A DNA stretch of 64,000 bases from Rhodanobacteraceae bacterium (GCA_016713135.1 JADJPR010000002.1:62001-126000), one strand, 5' to 3'. Shown: positions 1 through 10,144, counted from the stretch's first letter. Notes: generated by a model not told the origin, from the sequence alone. A program made the numbers and translations.

Positions 1-60
1 GGCGGCACGGTCGAGCGCGAATTCATGTGGAAGGATGTGGTCATCGAAGGGGACGCGTGA
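1..60 (+). CDS. C-terminal fragment of an upstream gene, cut by the window edge
   Basis: An open frame enters from the left edge and ends at TGA 58-60, giving the 19-residue tail GGTVEREFMWKDVVIEGDA. Its stop overlaps the ATG of the bactofilin gene (TGATG), so the two are probably translationally coupled. In Xanthomonadales the gene just upstream of this bactofilin is often a DUF6776 membrane protein. That identity is inferred from position only, because too little sequence is present. Confidence 0.6.
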   Translation, partial: GGTVEREFMWKDVVIEGDA

Positions 61-470
61 TGTTCGGAGACAAGAAGGCTGCACGATCGGCGCCGGCCAG
101 CGGCGGAGCCATCGACGGACTGGTGGGTGAAGGCATGAGCGTGGTCGGCGACGTCAAGTTCTCCGGCACCTTCATCGTCGAAGGCAAGATCAAGGGCACG
201 GTAGTGGCCGAATCCGGTGCAGATGCGGTCCTGCGCCTGCACGAGCGCGGTCAGGTCGATGGCCAGGTCCAGGTGCCGCACGCCGAGATCCACGGCGAGA
301 TGCTGGGCGACGTGACCGCGGAGAAGGTGCTGCTGGGCGCCAGCGCAAGGGTGCGCGGGAACGTCTATTACCGCGTGCTGGAGATGGCTGCGGGCGCGCA
401 GGTGAATGGCCAGCTGGTGCACCAGGACGAGCCGCGCAAGCAGCTGCCCAAGCCCGACGCCAAGCCTTGA
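60..470 (+). CDS. Bactofilin family cytoskeletal protein
   Basis: A 136-residue protein with the bactofilin core: a short disordered N-terminus (residues 1-25), then a beta-helix of repeating hydrophobic/Gly strands containing GTFIVEGKIKGTV, and a charged Pro/Lys tail. Bactofilins polymerise without nucleotide into filaments that scaffold cell-wall or polar structures. The start is ATG 60, which overlaps the stop of the upstream gene; an in-frame ATG at 27 lies inside that gene and is less likely. Family length is typically 100-180 residues, so the gene looks complete. The specific partner in this organism cannot be read from the sequence. Confidence 0.88.
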   Translation: MFGDKKAARSAPASGGAIDGLVGEGMSVVGDVKFSGTFIVEGKIKGTVVAESGADAVLRLHERGQVDGQVQVPHAEIHGEMLGDVTAEKVLLGASARVRGNVYYRVLEMAAGAQVNGQLVHQDEPRKQLPKPDAKP

Positions 471-554
471 AAGCGCGGCTGGGCGCCGCCAACTAGTGCT
501 CACGCGCATGGCCGGGCTTGCCCGGCTGCATCACCGAGTCGGGAGACCAGAACA

Positions 555-902
555 ATGACTGCAGCGACCATCGGCGAAAGCCTTCAGTTCACCCAGGCCG
601 CCGCGCGCAAGGTGCGCGAGTTGATGCAGGAAGAGGGTAATCCGGACCTCAAGCTGCGTGTGTACATCCAGGGCGGGGGCTGCTCGGGCTTCCAGTACGG
701 CTTCAGCTTCGAGGCCGACACCCAGGAAGACGACCTCGCGATCGAGACCGACGGGGTGACCCTGCTGGTGGATCCGGTCAGCCTGCAGTACCTCGGCGGC
801 GCCGAGGTGGACTACTCCGAGAGCCTGCAGGGCGCGCAGTTCGTGATCCGCAATCCCAACGCCAAGACCACCTGCGGCTGCGGATCCTCGTTCACGATGT
901 AA
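555..902 (+). CDS. erpA: Iron-sulfur cluster insertion protein ErpA
   Basis: A 115-residue A-type carrier that delivers Fe-S clusters to apo-proteins in the cytoplasm. The three invariant cysteines are visible: Cys43 in GGGCSGF, and Cys107 and Cys109 in the C-terminal CGCGSSF motif. The long acidic central segment and the start of the protein resemble ErpA more than IscA, and no isc genes are adjacent. The ATG at 555 follows a GGGAG-like ribosome site (541-545). The bactofilin-erpA adjacency is common in Xanthomonadales. Confidence 0.93.
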   Translation: MTAATIGESLQFTQAAARKVRELMQEEGNPDLKLRVYIQGGGCSGFQYGFSFEADTQEDDLAIETDGVTLLVDPVSLQYLGGAEVDYSESLQGAQFVIRNPNAKTTCGCGSSFTM

Positions 903-1077
903 TCGGCGGGCCTGCGCCCGGGGCGGGAATCGATGGGTTCGGAGCGGCGCAGCGCGTAACTGGTTCTCCGGGCTGCGGCTGGACCGCTCCGGCGAATGGC
1001 GCGAGCGGGCCGCACGTGGCGAGATCCCGCTCGATCCTGAGCACGCGAGAGCCTTCTACATCAGCATTCACGGCGAG

Positions 1078-1869
1078 GTGCTGGTCGATGCCAGCGGTTC
1101 CCTGGTGCGCGTGCGCACGCAGGCCGAGCTGGCGGTCGATGAGGAACACCGCTTCGCGCTGGGTGCCGACGCCGGGCAACCGGTGGTGGCGCTGGTGGTC
1201 GACGATGAACAGCGGTCGCGCCTGGCTGTCGAAGACCAGCGCTGGAACGACCTGCGCGCGGCCGCGCTGTCGCTGCCGCCCAGCGACGCCGGCCATGCCG
1301 CCTACGCCCGCGCCCTGGTCCATTGGCACCAGAAGCACCGCTACTGCGGCCGCTGCGGCGCTTCCACCCGGATCGAACTGGGCGGCCACCGTCGTCGTTG
1401 CGGCGCCTGCGGGCTGGAACAGTTCCCGCGCATCGATCCGGCGATCATCGTGCTGGTGGAGAACGCCGGCCGCGTGCTGCTCGGGCGGCAGTCCAGCTGG
1501 CCGCCAAGGCGCTACTCGGTGCTCGCCGGCTTCGTCGAGCCCGGCGAGAGCCTGGAAGACGCACTGGTGCGCGAGGTCGAGGAGGAAGCCGGCGTGCACG
1601 TGGTCGAATGCGAATACCACTCCTCGCAGCCCTGGCCCTTTCCGGCCAGCCTGATGCTCGGCTTCACCGCACGCACCGACGACACCGATCTGCGCTACGG
1701 CGACGAACTCGAGCACGCCGCCTGGTTCAGTGCCGACGAGTTGCGCGATGCCGTGGCCACAGGCGAAATCCGCCTGCCTCCGCCGCTGTCCCTGTCGGCG
1801 CGGCTGCTGGAGGACTGGTACGTGGCGAGGACCGGAAGGTCGGCGGGGGAGATCTTGCCGGGCGTTTAG
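1078..1869 (+). CDS. nudC: NADH pyrophosphatase NudC (5' end disputed)
   Basis: A Nudix hydrolase cleaving NAD(H) to NMN(H) and AMP, and decapping NAD-RNA in the family. Visible parts are a four-cysteine zinc site (CGRCG and CGACG, residues about 90-111), a Nudix box from GFVEPGESLEDALVREVEEE (about 149-170) and the NudC signature SQPWPFPAS just after it. GTG 1078 is the first recognised start codon in this frame, but the frame stays open and NudC-like upstream (about 904-1077, including NWFSGLRLDRSGEW). An ATG at 933 reads into that segment only if one base near 957 is removed. The true N-terminus is therefore probably near 933, with an indel separating it. Catalytic parts are intact. Confidence 0.88.
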   Translation: MLVDASGSLVRVRTQAELAVDEEHRFALGADAGQPVVALVVDDEQRSRLAVEDQRWNDLRAAALSLPPSDAGHAAYARALVHWHQKHRYCGRCGASTRIELGGHRRRCGACGLEQFPRIDPAIIVLVENAGRVLLGRQSSWPPRRYSVLAGFVEPGESLEDALVREVEEEAGVHVVECEYHSSQPWPFPASLMLGFTARTDDTDLRYGDELEHAAWFSADELRDAVATGEIRLPPPLSLSARLLEDWYVARTGRSAGEILPGV

Positions 1870-1883
1870 TGCCGGCGTTGCGG

Positions 1884-2107
1884 GTTGTGGGCGGCACTGG
1901 CCAGTTGTGGGTTCTAGGCTATGGGTGTGGGTTGTGGGTTGTGGGTTGTGGGTTGTGGGCGGAAGAGGCAGAAGCCAAAGCCGAAGCCAAAGCCAGGCAA
2001 CAGCCAAAGCGAAAGGCACTCGGTGGCCGGGCTTGCCCACAACCTACAACCCAGAACCCACAACCGGCACTTGCTGCCCACAACTCACAACCCAGAACCC
2101 ACAACCA
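1884..2107. repeat. Palindromic element with GGGTTGT heptamer arms
   Basis: This element fills most of the 341-base gap between nudC and ampE. The left arm has five G3 runs at 1929, 1936, 1943, 1950 and 1957 separated by TTGT, a canonical G-quadruplex motif. An outer copy of the same sequence begins at 1884. The right side carries two direct copies of the complementary C-rich arm (2035-2065 and 2076-2106, core CCCAGAACCCACAACC). The centre (about 1961-2034) is rich in GCCAAA. The arms could pair as a long hairpin, or each strand could fold as a G-quadruplex. Other elements built the same way lie at 3113, 25365 and 53485. No coding sequence is supported here. Confidence 0.8.
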
Positions 2108-2210
2108 GCCCCGTGGACCGTGCCAGCAATCCACGCCACGCCACGCCACACTATTGACGCGCGCACCCATTCCGCGTCAACTCCGCGGAAACTCACCCTG
2201 AGGAAGCTCC

Positions 2211-3098
2211 ATGGCGCTGGCGCTGCTGGCCATCCTGATCGTCCTGGTGCTGGGCACACTGGCGCCGGAGCTGGCGCGGCTGCGGCAGTTCCTGTGGCTG
2301 CGTGGCTGGCTCGGCTGGCTGGCGCAGCGGGTGGGCGACCACAGTCTGTGGGCCAGCGAGTTCGGTCTGGCACTGGTGCTGTTGCCGCTGGTGGCGCTGG
2401 TTGCGCTAGTCGACTGGACCCTCGGCGGCACGCTGCACGGACTGCTGCGCTTCGTGTTCGCGCTGGTCGTGCTGTACCTGTGCTGGGGGCCGCGCGACCT
2501 CGACGAGGATGCGCGCCGGGCGGCGCGCGCCGAGACGGCCGACGACCGCGCCGGCGCGCTGGCCAGCCTCGGCGGCAAGCCCGGCGACAACCCTGTGCGC
2601 AGCGGCGACCTGGTCGATGGCGTTTTCGCGGCTGGGTTGACGCGCTGGTTCGGGCCGATGTTCTGGTTCGTCGCCTTCGGCCCCGCCGGTGCGGCGATCT
2701 ATCGCCTGACGCAACTGCTGGCGCAATCGCCGGAACTGCGCGCCCTGCTCCCGTCCGCCCAGGGCGAGGCCGCCGAGCGCCTGCACGCCGCGCTGGCCTG
2801 GCTGCCGGCCCAGCTGATGACCCTGGCGCTGGCGCTGGCATCGGATTTCGACGCGGTCGGCAAGGCCTGGCGCGAGCACCACGAGGCGCACGGCCAGGGC
2901 CTGCTGCACCTCGATCTGGGCTTCCTCTCCGCCACTGCGCGCGCCTGCGTGGACCTCGACGACGAGGAGTTCGTCAGCGCCGACGGCAAGCCGATCAGGG
3001 ACGAAGCCGTCGAAGAAGCCCGCCGCCTGCTGTGGCGCCTGTTGGTCGCATGGCTGGTGATGCTGAGCGTGATCGTGCTGGCTGGCTGGGCTTCCTGA
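2211..3098 (+). CDS. ampE: Regulatory signalling modulator protein AmpE
   Basis: A 295-residue inner-membrane protein of the AmpE/CobD-like family. Hydrophobic segments lie at about 1-20, 45-65, 73-90, 145-165, 200-215 and 275-293. The motif WFGPMFWFVAFGPAGAAIYR (about 144-163) is the family hallmark. In Enterobacteria AmpE is encoded with AmpD and modulates beta-lactamase induction linked to murein recycling; here no ampD is adjacent, so the role is carried over from the family. The length matches E. coli AmpE (284 residues). ATG 2211 follows GAGGAAG at 2200-2206, a good ribosome site. Confidence 0.87.
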   Translation: MALALLAILIVLVLGTLAPELARLRQFLWLRGWLGWLAQRVGDHSLWASEFGLALVLLPLVALVALVDWTLGGTLHGLLRFVFALVVLYLCWGPRDLDEDARRAARAETADDRAGALASLGGKPGDNPVRSGDLVDGVFAAGLTRWFGPMFWFVAFGPAGAAIYRLTQLLAQSPELRALLPSAQGEAAERLHAALAWLPAQLMTLALALASDFDAVGKAWREHHEAHGQGLLHLDLGFLSATARACVDLDDEEFVSADGKPIRDEAVEEARRLLWRLLVAWLVMLSVIVLAGWAS

Positions 3099-3112
3099 GG
3101 GGGGGTTGTGGG

Positions 3113-3301
3113 CCGGTTGTTGGTTGTTGGTTGTTGGTTGTTGGCAGCGAAGCTGGCATGCCGCGAGCCTGAGGGAACCGATTCTGTCGGCGACCTTTTC
3201 CTGGCGGCCGCAGGGAAAGCTCGCGGCTGAAGCCGCTCCCACAGGCTCCCGGCTACCCGGCTCTTGCCGCCAACAACCAACAACCAACAACCGACAACCG
3301 G
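3113..3301. repeat. Palindromic element with GGTTGTT heptamer arms
   Basis: It occupies the gap between ampE and maeB. The left arm is CC followed by four GGTTGTT units and GGC (3113-3145); the right arm 3269-3301 is its near-perfect complement with one changed base. The arms are about 33 bp and the spacer about 120 bp. The spacer carries a separate REP-like stem (3221-3243). It is built like the element at 1884-2107 but has a different heptamer, so these look like related elements rather than exact copies. Confidence 0.8.
3221..3243 (-). repeat. REP-like palindrome
   Basis: TCGCGGCTGAAGCCGCTCCC followed by ACA. On the minus strand it begins TGTGGGAGCGGCTTCAGCCG, which matches the form of the repetitive extragenic palindromes widespread in Pseudomonas and Xanthomonadaceae (GTGGGAGC plus a short stem). 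The stem GCGGCT/AGCCGC has a two-base loop. It sits inside the spacer of the larger heptamer-armed element. Such REPs are usually mobilised by RAYT transposases, none of which is in this window. Confidence 0.6.
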
Positions 3302-3367
3302 ACAAAAGGCCCCCCGCACCCCCGGTGCTATTCTCCGCGTCCCGAATTCCGGCCTGCGCCCCGCGCC

Positions 3368-5656
<2,289 letters not shown>

Positions 5657-5726
5657 AACACCGGCGCCGCGTGCCGGAAGCGCGCGGCGCCGCTCCACTG
5701 CAAACGACATCGACAAGGAGTCGCCC

Positions 5727-6455
5727 ATGGGACGTGGCCCGAGTATCGAAGGACGCAAGAACGCCGAGGACGCGCGCCGCGGCAAGCTGTTCACCAAACT
5801 GATCCGCGAGATCACCGTCGCCGCGCGCGGCGGCGCCGACCCTGCCACCAACGCGCGCCTGCGCATCGCGGTGGACAAGGCACTGACCGCGAACATGACC
5901 AAGGACACCGTAGAGCGCGCGGTCAAGCGCGGTTCCGGTGCCGACGGCAACGACAACATGCAGGAAATCCGCTACGAGGGCTACGGCCCGGGCGGTGTGG
6001 CGCTGATCATCGACTGCATGACCGACAACAGCCAGCGCACCGTGGCCGATGTGCGCCACGCGCTCAGCAAGCACGGCGGCAACCTCGGCACCAGCGGCTC
6101 GGTGGCCTTCCAGTTCCATCGCCTCGGCGAATTCGTGGTCCCCACGCCCGACGCGGCGGCCGAGGAGAAGCTGCTCGAGGCGGCGCTGGAAGCCGGTGCC
6201 GACGATGTGCAGAACGGCGAGGGCCAGAGCACCGTGCTGTGCGCCCCAGCCAGCTTCGAGGCGGTCAAGAAGGGCCTGATTGACGCCGGCACCACGCCTG
6301 CCAGCGCAGAAATCGTCTGGCGTCCGGAGAACCGGGTGGCCGTCAGCGGCGAAGTTGAAGAGACCCTGCTCGATCTGATCGACTGGCTGGAAGAACTCGA
6401 CGATGTGCAGGAGGTCTTTCACAACGCTCATCTGACCAGTTCCGCAGAGGATTGA
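5727..6455 (+). CDS. yebC: YebC/PmpR family protein
   Basis: A 242-residue protein starting MGRGPSIEGRKNAEDARRGK; the family start is usually MAGHSKWANIKHRK. It keeps the family body: LFTKLIREI, then AVKRGSG, EIRYEGYGPGGVA and the HGGNLGTSGSV block. The family comprises transcriptional regulators (PmpR) and, in recent work, factors that relieve ribosome stalling; the choice cannot be made here. ATG 5727 follows AAGGAG at 5715-5720. In many proteobacteria yebC precedes ruvCAB; here a small ORF and ruvA follow. Confidence 0.9.
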   Translation: MGRGPSIEGRKNAEDARRGKLFTKLIREITVAARGGADPATNARLRIAVDKALTANMTKDTVERAVKRGSGADGNDNMQEIRYEGYGPGGVALIIDCMTDNSQRTVADVRHALSKHGGNLGTSGSVAFQFHRLGEFVVPTPDAAAEEKLLEAALEAGADDVQNGEGQSTVLCAPASFEAVKKGLIDAGTTPASAEIVWRPENRVAVSGEVEETLLDLIDWLEELDDVQEVFHNAHLTSSAED

Positions 6456-6560
6456 AGTTGGTTGTGCAGATGAGCGTCAGGACGGTATCTGCCTAACCCC
6501 TCCCCATCCCTCCCCGACATCGGGGAGGGAGTGCGCACGAACCGGACCTCTCGCAAGATC

Positions 6561-6698
6561 GCAGTCTGTATTTCTGGACGCAAAGGACGCAAAGTAGAGC
6601 GAACGCAAAACAGCGCCTGGTATCCAGGGCAGTTGCAAGTTAGCGTCCTTTCCGTCTCTTTGCGTCCTTTGCGTACTCAATCACAGGGTCGTCGTTCT
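6561..6698. repeat. Dispersed inverted repeat, GGACGCAAA family (copy 1)
   Basis: The left arm (about 6575-6594) carries GGACGCAAAGGACGCAAAG and the right arm (about 6656-6676) CTCTTTGCGTCCTTTGCG, its complement, about 60 bp apart. The flank CTGTATTTCTGGACGC on the left and GTACTCAATCACAGGGTCG on the right both recur, in reverse orientation, in the element at 21605-21737. This is therefore a true dispersed repeat and not chance low complexity. The element fills most of the gap between yebC and the next small gene, ending about 20 bp before that gene's ribosome site. Confidence 0.78.
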
Positions 6699-6731
6699 AT
6701 GCAGACAGACAAACCCCAAGGAGATTCCCCC

Positions 6732-6977
6732 ATGTCGATCAAGCCCAAGAGCCACATCGAAATTACCATCGAGTCGATGAAGGTGTTCCTCAACGACGGT
6801 CAGCTCGACATCGCGGAGCTGAATTTCCTGCTCGGCATCGCGCTGCGCGATGGCGGGATCAACGAGGACGAGCGCCGCGTGCTGAAGAACATCATCGCCC
6901 AGGCGGAGAAGTCACCGCTGGACCCTTCCACCCGCGCGCATATCGAGCAGGTCAAGTCCGAGTACGACCTCGGTTGA
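6732..6977 (+). CDS. Small conserved acidic protein, function unknown (81 residues)
   Basis: MSIKPKSHIEITIESMKVFL opens a soluble, mostly helical 81-residue protein. The segment LLGIALRDGGINEDERRVLK (about 35-54) resembles the helix-loop-helix of TerB-like domains, but similarity is weak and I make no functional call. ATG 6732 is chosen because AAGGAG lies at 6718-6723, and the in-frame sequence upstream is the dispersed repeat. It lies between yebC and ruvA, where ruvC is often found, but is unrelated to RuvC. Confidence 0.75.
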   Translation: MSIKPKSHIEITIESMKVFLNDGQLDIAELNFLLGIALRDGGINEDERRVLKNIIAQAEKSPLDPSTRAHIEQVKSEYDLG

Positions 6978-7070
6978 CTGCCCCGCGCGGCCCGCGGGCC
7001 GCGGCGCGAACTTGACTGATCCAGCGCCACCGGGCAGGGTCCACGCATCGCGTGAATCCTGGCCCGGAAC

Positions 7071-7667
7071 ATGATCGGACGCCTGCGCGGCATCCTCGCC
7101 GCCAAACAGCCCCCTGCCCTGCTGCTCGACGTCGCCGGCGTCGGCTACGAGGTGGAGGCGCCGATGAGCACCTTCTACGAGCTGCCGGAACTCGGCCGCG
7201 AAGTGACCCTGCTCACCCACCTGGCGATCAAGGAAGATGCGCACACGCTCTACGGCTTCGCCTCCGAGGCCGAGCGCGGGCTGTTCCGCAACCTGATCAA
7301 GGTTTCCGGCATCGGCGCCAAGACCGCGCTGTCGATCCTCTCCGGCGCCAGCGCGGACGAGTTCGCACGGCTGATCCAGCGCGCGGACCTGGCCGCGCTG
7401 CAACGCATCCCCGGCATCGGCAAGAAGACCGCCGAACGCCTGGTGGTGGAGATGAAGGACAAGGTCGGCGCCGGCGGTGCAACGGCCTTGCCCGGTGCGC
7501 GCGGCGCGGTGCCGGCCGATCCGGTGGCCGAGGCCAGCGTGGCGCTGCAGGCGCTGGGCTACAAGCCCGCCGAGGTCAGCAAGCTGGTGGCCGCGGCCGC
7601 GGCGCCCGGCGACAACGCCGAGGCGATCATCCGCAAGGCGCTCAAGAGCGCGCTGCGCAGCGGATGA
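7071..7667 (+). CDS. ruvA: Holliday junction branch migration protein RuvA
   Basis: A 198-residue protein that binds four-way DNA junctions as a tetramer and loads the RuvB motor. It has an N-terminal OB domain (MIGRLRGILAAKQ), two helix-hairpin-helix motifs (VSGIGAKTALSIL at about 77-89 and IPGIGKKTAERLVVEM at about 110-125), an acidic-poor linker, and the C-terminal RuvB-contacting domain VALQALGYKPAEVSKLV. The length is usual. Neither ruvC nor ruvB is adjacent; downstream, four bases away, is an SLC13 permease. Confidence 0.95.
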   Translation: MIGRLRGILAAKQPPALLLDVAGVGYEVEAPMSTFYELPELGREVTLLTHLAIKEDAHTLYGFASEAERGLFRNLIKVSGIGAKTALSILSGASADEFARLIQRADLAALQRIPGIGKKTAERLVVEMKDKVGAGGATALPGARGAVPADPVAEASVALQALGYKPAEVSKLVAAAAAPGDNAEAIIRKALKSALRSG

Positions 7668-7671
7668 TGCA

Positions 7672-9438
7672 ATGACCCTGGACGCCTTCATCGTGTTGCT
7701 GGTGCTGGTGGCCGCGATGGTCGGCTTCATCCAGGACCGCTATCCGACCGAGGGCATCGCGCTGGCCGCTCTGCTGGCGCTCACCCTGAGCGGCATTCTC
7801 AATGTGCGCGAGGCCTTGAGCGGCTTCGCCAACGAGGCCACGGTCACGGTGGCCTGCATGTTCGTACTCAGCGCCGGATTGATGCGCAGCGGCGCGCTGG
7901 GGCGCATCGGTCGCTTCCTGCTGCGCTTCGGCACCACCCGCTTCCGACTGTCGGTGCTGACCACGATGACCGCCGGCCCAGTGTCGGCCTTCATCAACAA
8001 CACGGCGGCGGTGGCGGTGTTCCTGCCGCTGATCCTGGAGGCGGCCGAGCGCAACAAGATCTCGCCATCGAAGCTGCTGATCCCGCTGTCCTACGCCACC
8101 CAGTTCGGCGGCGTGTGTACCCTGATCGGCACCTCGACCAACCTGCTGGTGTCCTCGCTCGCGGTATCTTCGGGCATGACGGCGCTCGGCATGTTCACGC
8201 CGACGCCACTGGGCGTGATCCTGTTTGTGGTCGGCGTGGCCTACCTGCTGGTCGTCGCACCCTTTCTGCTGCCGTCCCGGCGCAGCGCGGAAGTGATGAC
8301 GCAATACGGACTGACCGACTACCTGGCGGAGTTGCGCGTAGACCTCGGCAGCAAATGCGCCGGCCAGTCGCTGCGCACCAGCGAGGTGGAACTGCGCCAC
8401 GGCGTGCGCATCATCGAAGTGCTGCGCGGCGAGGCGAAGGTGCTGGCGCCCGCCGACCTCAAGCTGAAGCCGGATGATCTGTTGCTGGTGCAGGGCCCGG
8501 CGCAGAATCTGTTCGCCCTGCGCGAGTCGCTCGGTCTGACCATGACCCCGCACTACCAGCCCAAGCTGGAGTTGCTGGAGAGCGGCGACATCGAAGTGGT
8601 CGAAGCGCTGATCCCGCCCGATTCGCGCTTCGCTGGCGACACCATCGCGCGGCTGCGCATGCACCTGCACCAGAACGCGCTGGTGCTGGCGCTGCACCGG
8701 CGCGGCACCTCGATCCGCGAGAAGCTCGGCAGCGTGACCGTGGCGGTGGGCGATGCGCTGTTGCTGCTGGTGCGGCGGGACGAGTTGCCGGACCTGCGCC
8801 GCGAGGGCGATCTGATCCTGGTCGAACGTTCGGCGCGTCCTGCCGCCACCCGCCAGGGGCGCGCAGCGATGGCAATCGCGATTGCTGTCATCGGTAGCGC
8901 AGCGCTCGACCTGGTGCCGATCGCAATCGGTTCGCTGGCCGGCATCCTGCTGATGGTGATGACCCGCGTGCTGACGCTGGAGGAGGCCTATGCGGCGATC
9001 CACTGGCGCGTGGTGGCGGTGCTGGCGGCGATGATTCCGCTGGGCCTGGCGATGGACAAGAGCGGCCTCGCCAGCCTGCTGGTCGGGCAACTGGTGTCGC
9101 TGACCTCGACCGACACACCATGGATGGCGCTGGCGATGGTTTACCTGACTACCGCACTGCTGACCGAGTTCATGAGCAACAACGGCACCGCGGTGCTGCT
9201 GGCGCCGATCGCGATCTCGCTGGCGCGCGCGCTGGACGTGGATCCGATGCCCTTCCTGATGGCCGTGATGTTCGCCGCATCGACCAGTTTCTCCACCCCG
9301 GTCGGCTACCAGACCAATTTGATGGTTTACAACGCCGGCGGTTACCGCTTCCGCGATTTCCTGCGCGTGGGCATCCCGCTGAACCTGCTGTTCTTCGTCG
9401 TCTCGGTGGCGCTGATCCCGCGCATCTGGCCGTTCTGA
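7672..9438 (+). CDS. SLC13-family permease with paired RCK_C domains
   Basis: A 588-residue inner-membrane transporter of the SLC13/CitMHS (divalent anion:Na+) fold. The N-terminal membrane half (1-205) has FINNTAAVAVFLPL and the SLC13 motif GGVCTLIGTSTNLLVSSL. Two cytoplasmic TrkA-C/RCK_C domains follow (about 215-300 and 310-385). The C-terminal membrane half (about 400-588) contains the repeated re-entrant motif EFMSNNGTAVLLAPI and STPVGYQTNLMVY. The substrate (sulfate, phosphate, dicarboxylate or silicate) cannot be told. ATG 7672 begins four bases after the ruvA stop, so the two may be cotranscribed. Confidence 0.9.
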   Translation: MTLDAFIVLLVLVAAMVGFIQDRYPTEGIALAALLALTLSGILNVREALSGFANEATVTVACMFVLSAGLMRSGALGRIGRFLLRFGTTRFRLSVLTTMTAGPVSAFINNTAAVAVFLPLILEAAERNKISPSKLLIPLSYATQFGGVCTLIGTSTNLLVSSLAVSSGMTALGMFTPTPLGVILFVVGVAYLLVVAPFLLPSRRSAEVMTQYGLTDYLAELRVDLGSKCAGQSLRTSEVELRHGVRIIEVLRGEAKVLAPADLKLKPDDLLLVQGPAQNLFALRESLGLTMTPHYQPKLELLESGDIEVVEALIPPDSRFAGDTIARLRMHLHQNALVLALHRRGTSIREKLGSVTVAVGDALLLLVRRDELPDLRREGDLILVERSARPAATRQGRAAMAIAIAVIGSAALDLVPIAIGSLAGILLMVMTRVLTLEEAYAAIHWRVVAVLAAMIPLGLAMDKSGLASLLVGQLVSLTSTDTPWMALAMVYLTTALLTEFMSNNGTAVLLAPIAISLARALDVDPMPFLMAVMFAASTSFSTPVGYQTNLMVYNAGGYRFRDFLRVGIPLNLLFFVVSVALIPRIWPF

Positions 9439-9442
9439 CGCA

Positions 9443-10144
9443 ATGCCGGGCCTGGCACGTACGCTTTCAAAACTCGGCATCTGCTCGCGCAGCGAGGCGG
9501 AGCGCCGCGTGCGCGAGGGCCGCGTACGGGTGGACGGACGCGTGGTCGGCGATCCGGAGCGCTCGTTTCCCGCCAGTGCCCGGATCGAGATCGACGGCCA
9601 GCCGCTCGCGCCGCCGCGCCGGGTCTACCTGATGCTCAACAAGCCGCGCGGCCTGGTGACCACCGCCGCCGACGAGCGCGGGCGCGACACCGTCTACCGC
9701 TGCCTCGAAGGACTCGACCTGCCGTGGGTGGCGCCCGTGGGTCGCCTGGATCAGGCCAGCGAAGGCCTGCTGCTGCTCGCCAACGATCCCGAATGGGCGG
9801 CGCGCATCACCGATCCGACGCATGCGCTGCACAAGACCTACCACGTGCAGGTCGACCGCGTGCCGGACGAGGCACTGCTGGCCGCCTTGCGTGCCGGCGC
9901 CGTTGACCGCGGTGAGCGCCTGGGTGCGGTCGATGTGCAGCTGCTGCGCCACGGCCAGCGCAACGCCTGGCTCGCAATCACCCTGGACGAGGGCCGCAAC
10001 CGCCAGATCCGGCGCCTGCTCGAGGCGCACGGCCTGCGCACGCTGCGGCTGGTGCGGGTGGCCATCGGCGGGCTGGCATTGGGCGACCTGGCAAAGGGCG
10101 CGGTGCGCGCACTGGATGACGCGGACCTGGCGCGTATCGGTTGA
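9443..10144 (+). CDS. rRNA pseudouridine synthase, RsuA/RluB/RluE family
   Basis: A 233-residue enzyme converting a specific rRNA uridine to pseudouridine. An N-terminal S4 RNA-binding domain (about 5-50, SKLGICSRSEAERRVREGRV) precedes the catalytic domain with VGRLDQASEGLLLLAND, where the Asp of GRLD is the nucleophile, and the closing motif LDEGRNRQIRRLLEAHG. It sits four bases after the SLC13 permease. RluB would normally be longer with a basic tail, so RluE/RsuA-like substrate choice is possible; I do not assign one. Confidence 0.88.
   Translation: MPGLARTLSKLGICSRSEAERRVREGRVRVDGRVVGDPERSFPASARIEIDGQPLAPPRRVYLMLNKPRGLVTTAADERGRDTVYRCLEGLDLPWVAPVGRLDQASEGLLLLANDPEWAARITDPTHALHKTYHVQVDRVPDEALLAALRAGAVDRGERLGAVDVQLLRHGQRNAWLAITLDEGRNRQIRRLLEAHGLRTLRLVRVAIGGLALGDLAKGAVRALDDADLARIG

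Noticed and set aside
6987..7002. 16-bp perfect palindrome GCGGCCCGCGGGCCGC before ruvA as terminator
   Set aside because: No T run follows and such GC palindromes arise often at this composition; it may be a hairpin but I cannot call it.
7642..9480. Long minus-strand open frame opposite the SLC13 permease
   Set aside because: Antisense shadow; His/Gln/Arg-rich composition, no motif, and the plus-strand gene is unmistakable.
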